From: Campylobacteraceae bacterium
GTDB taxonomy: Bacteria > Campylobacterota > Campylobacteria > Campylobacterales > Sulfurovaceae
NCBI GenBank assembly: GCA_027023145.1
Contig: JALVWV010000292.1
Coordinates: 1-6,918 of the forward strand
DNA: 6,918 nucleotides
Reading direction: 5' to 3'
Positions 5,830 to 6,918 of the stretch are shown one piece after another. Every line of letters starts with the position of its first letter. Within the stretch, counting starts at the first letter, position 1. A program made the translations under genes and the position numbers. The notes under the pieces were generated by a model. It saw only the letters and a program-made list of their open reading frames with translations, ran no database searches and was not told where the DNA came from.

Positions 5830-6918
5830 CTACAATCGATCAAACAACATAATAGCACCCCCAACGATGAGCAAATAAATTCCCACTCGCCACCACAACC
5901 GTTTCAACTGAGACAGCACGGCTATTACACTGAGCACGCTCAACAAAACGACAACATAAAAAAATCCCTGCAAAAAACACGGTTCTATCCCAAAAGCAAA
6001 CAAAGCAATCAGATGAGAAGCGGCCGTCCCAATCAACAGAATAACAGTGCTGCGTGCTATACGCCGATCGTATACCACAAACGGCAAAAGGATCAGCAGT
6101 CCACTCAACCACAGCGCCAGCCTATTGAAGCGCAACACATTGATGATCGAGGGGTGACAAGGGGGGAGGATTTCCGATATGGTGTCTTGATAGATACGAT
6201 GGACTTTTTGGATCAATGCTTTTAGGAGCGTGCGGACAGATTTTTTGCAGGTTTGAGCATGAGCAAACAAGCGGCTTTGTTGCGTGAAGGGGATCGTTGT
6301 GTTGTATTCCCTTTGGGGCATGCTGGGTGATAGGGTATGACGGCGGAGGGTGAAGGTGCCCGTATCGGACCGGGAAGTGATAATATCCTGCTGGCATACT
6401 TCGAGGAGATACTTGGGGGCGGTATCAGCAGAGAGGGCACGGAGTTTACCCGAGGAGACAGCGTTGTTTTGTGCGATAACAAGCAGGAGCATACTCCCGA
6501 GACCAAATGCAAAAATCAGAGAATGCCATACCCCTTTGGTCGGTCGATCCGATGCCGATATAGGATACACCAAAAAAGGGAGAACCATCGTGGCTGTTTC
6601 CGGGCGCAAGGCTACAGATACTCCCAGCATCACCCCTGAAATGAAAAGATACAGCTTTCCCCGGTCATGGTAGGCTACAATCATGTATGTACTCACCAAA
6701 AGGGTAAACAGATACGGATGGATCGGCAGAATCAAGGCATCGCTGAAAGCAATAGGGAAGAAAAAGGCATACAGCACTGCAACCACAAGAGCATATCCCC
6801 CAGAGGGAAAGATACGCATAGCAATCCCGTATACCAATGCAACATTGAGCGTAGAAAGGAGAACGTTGATCCCAACTACAATCTCGAGCTTGTACGGATA
6901 CAGATCTGCAAGATACAG
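5830..6918 (-). CDS. Polytopic membrane protein, GT-C (PMT_2/GT39-like) glycosyltransferase candidate, 5' partial
   Basis: The frame stays open to the right edge, so the gene starts outside the window; the TTG at 6837 is only the first possible start inside it. The visible 362 residues (numbered from the edge) hold many hydrophobic segments. The order VVGINVLLSTLNVALVYGIAMRIF, then VVAVLYAFFFPIAFSDA, LPIHPYLFTLLVSTYMIVAY and GVMLGVSVALRPE is the pattern of the middle part of ArnT/PMT-type lipid-linked sugar transferases. RPE ending the helix is typical. A soluble loop of about 100 residues, probably periplasmic, follows at roughly 155-260, then four or so more helices to the C-terminus. Such enzymes move sugars from polyprenyl-phosphate donors to lipids, glycans or proteins on the periplasmic face. 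The catalytic acidic residue of the first loop would lie outside the window, so activity cannot be judged. An O-antigen-type or other polytopic protein remains possible. Confidence 0.68.
   Translation of the reverse strand: MYLADLYPYKLEIVVGINVLLSTLNVALVYGIAMRIFPSGGYALVVAVLYAFFFPIAFSDALILPIHPYLFTLLVSTYMIVAYHDRGKLYLFISGVMLGVSVALRPETATMVLPFLVYPISASDRPTKGVWHSLIFAFGLGSMLLLVIAQNNAVSSGKLRALSADTAPKYLLEVCQQDIITSRSDTGTFTLRRHTLSPSMPQREYNTTIPFTQQSRLFAHAQTCKKSVRTLLKALIQKVHRIYQDTISEILPPCHPSIINVLRFNRLALWLSGLLILLPFVVYDRRIARSTVILLIGTAASHLIALFAFGIEPCFLQGFFYVVVLLSVLSVIAVLSQLKRLWWRVGIYLLIVGGAIMLFDRL

Noticed and set aside
6160..6167. Run of six G (six C on the coding strand) in the glycosyltransferase-like gene as a phase-variation tract
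   Set aside because: Contingency tracts in Campylobacterota are usually eight or more bases; six is too short, and the frame is intact.
6337..6673. Two overlapping plus-strand frames of about 100 codons opposite the glycosyltransferase-like gene
   Set aside because: Their translations are arginine- and serine-rich with no hydrophobic pattern or motif, while the minus strand reads a coherent multi-helix protein.

Overview
The window looks like chromosomal core DNA from a member of the Campylobacterota (formerly Epsilonproteobacteria), probably an environmental lineage, since sampled stretches of the core genes run near 50% G+C. The evidence is the run M23 peptidase, short TsaB-like protein, thrB, ylxR-type protein, infB, rbfA, rimP. 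From memory this matches the Campylobacter jejuni Cj0131-Cj0138 neighbourhood. The IF-2 and homoserine kinase sequences also have that flavour. The genus cannot be fixed from the sequence alone.

Layout. Positions 1-5586 on the plus strand form one tightly packed, apparently co-transcribed block: the C-terminal part of an M23 zinc endopeptidase (cell wall), a shortened TsaB-like protein (t6A tRNA modification), homoserine kinase ThrB (threonine synthesis), a small YlxR/DUF448 RNA-binding-type protein, translation initiation factor IF-2, and the 30S maturation factors RbfA and RimP. Most junctions overlap (ATGA at 485-488 and 4791-4794; 14 bases at ylxR/infB; 11 bases at rbfA/rimP), which points to translational coupling. 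A TATAAT box at 1835-1840 may give the ylxR-infB-rbfA-rimP part its own promoter.

At 5611-5814 lies a small, AT-rich (about 34% G+C) two-helix membrane protein of unknown function. It converges on a minus-strand gene at 5830-6918, which runs off the right edge and encodes most of a polytopic membrane protein resembling GT-C (PMT_2/GT39-like) glycosyltransferases.

The first six genes after the peptidase centre on making and starting protein synthesis: tRNA modification, amino-acid supply, initiation and small-subunit assembly. I found no RNA gene, CRISPR array, insertion sequence or convincing intrinsic terminator. There is no stretch over 300 bases without a gene. I see no undescribed system here. 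The points most worth a second look are the truncated TsaB, the absence of lpxC and nusA from expected places, the TATAAT box sitting on the ylxR start, and the small AT-rich membrane protein.
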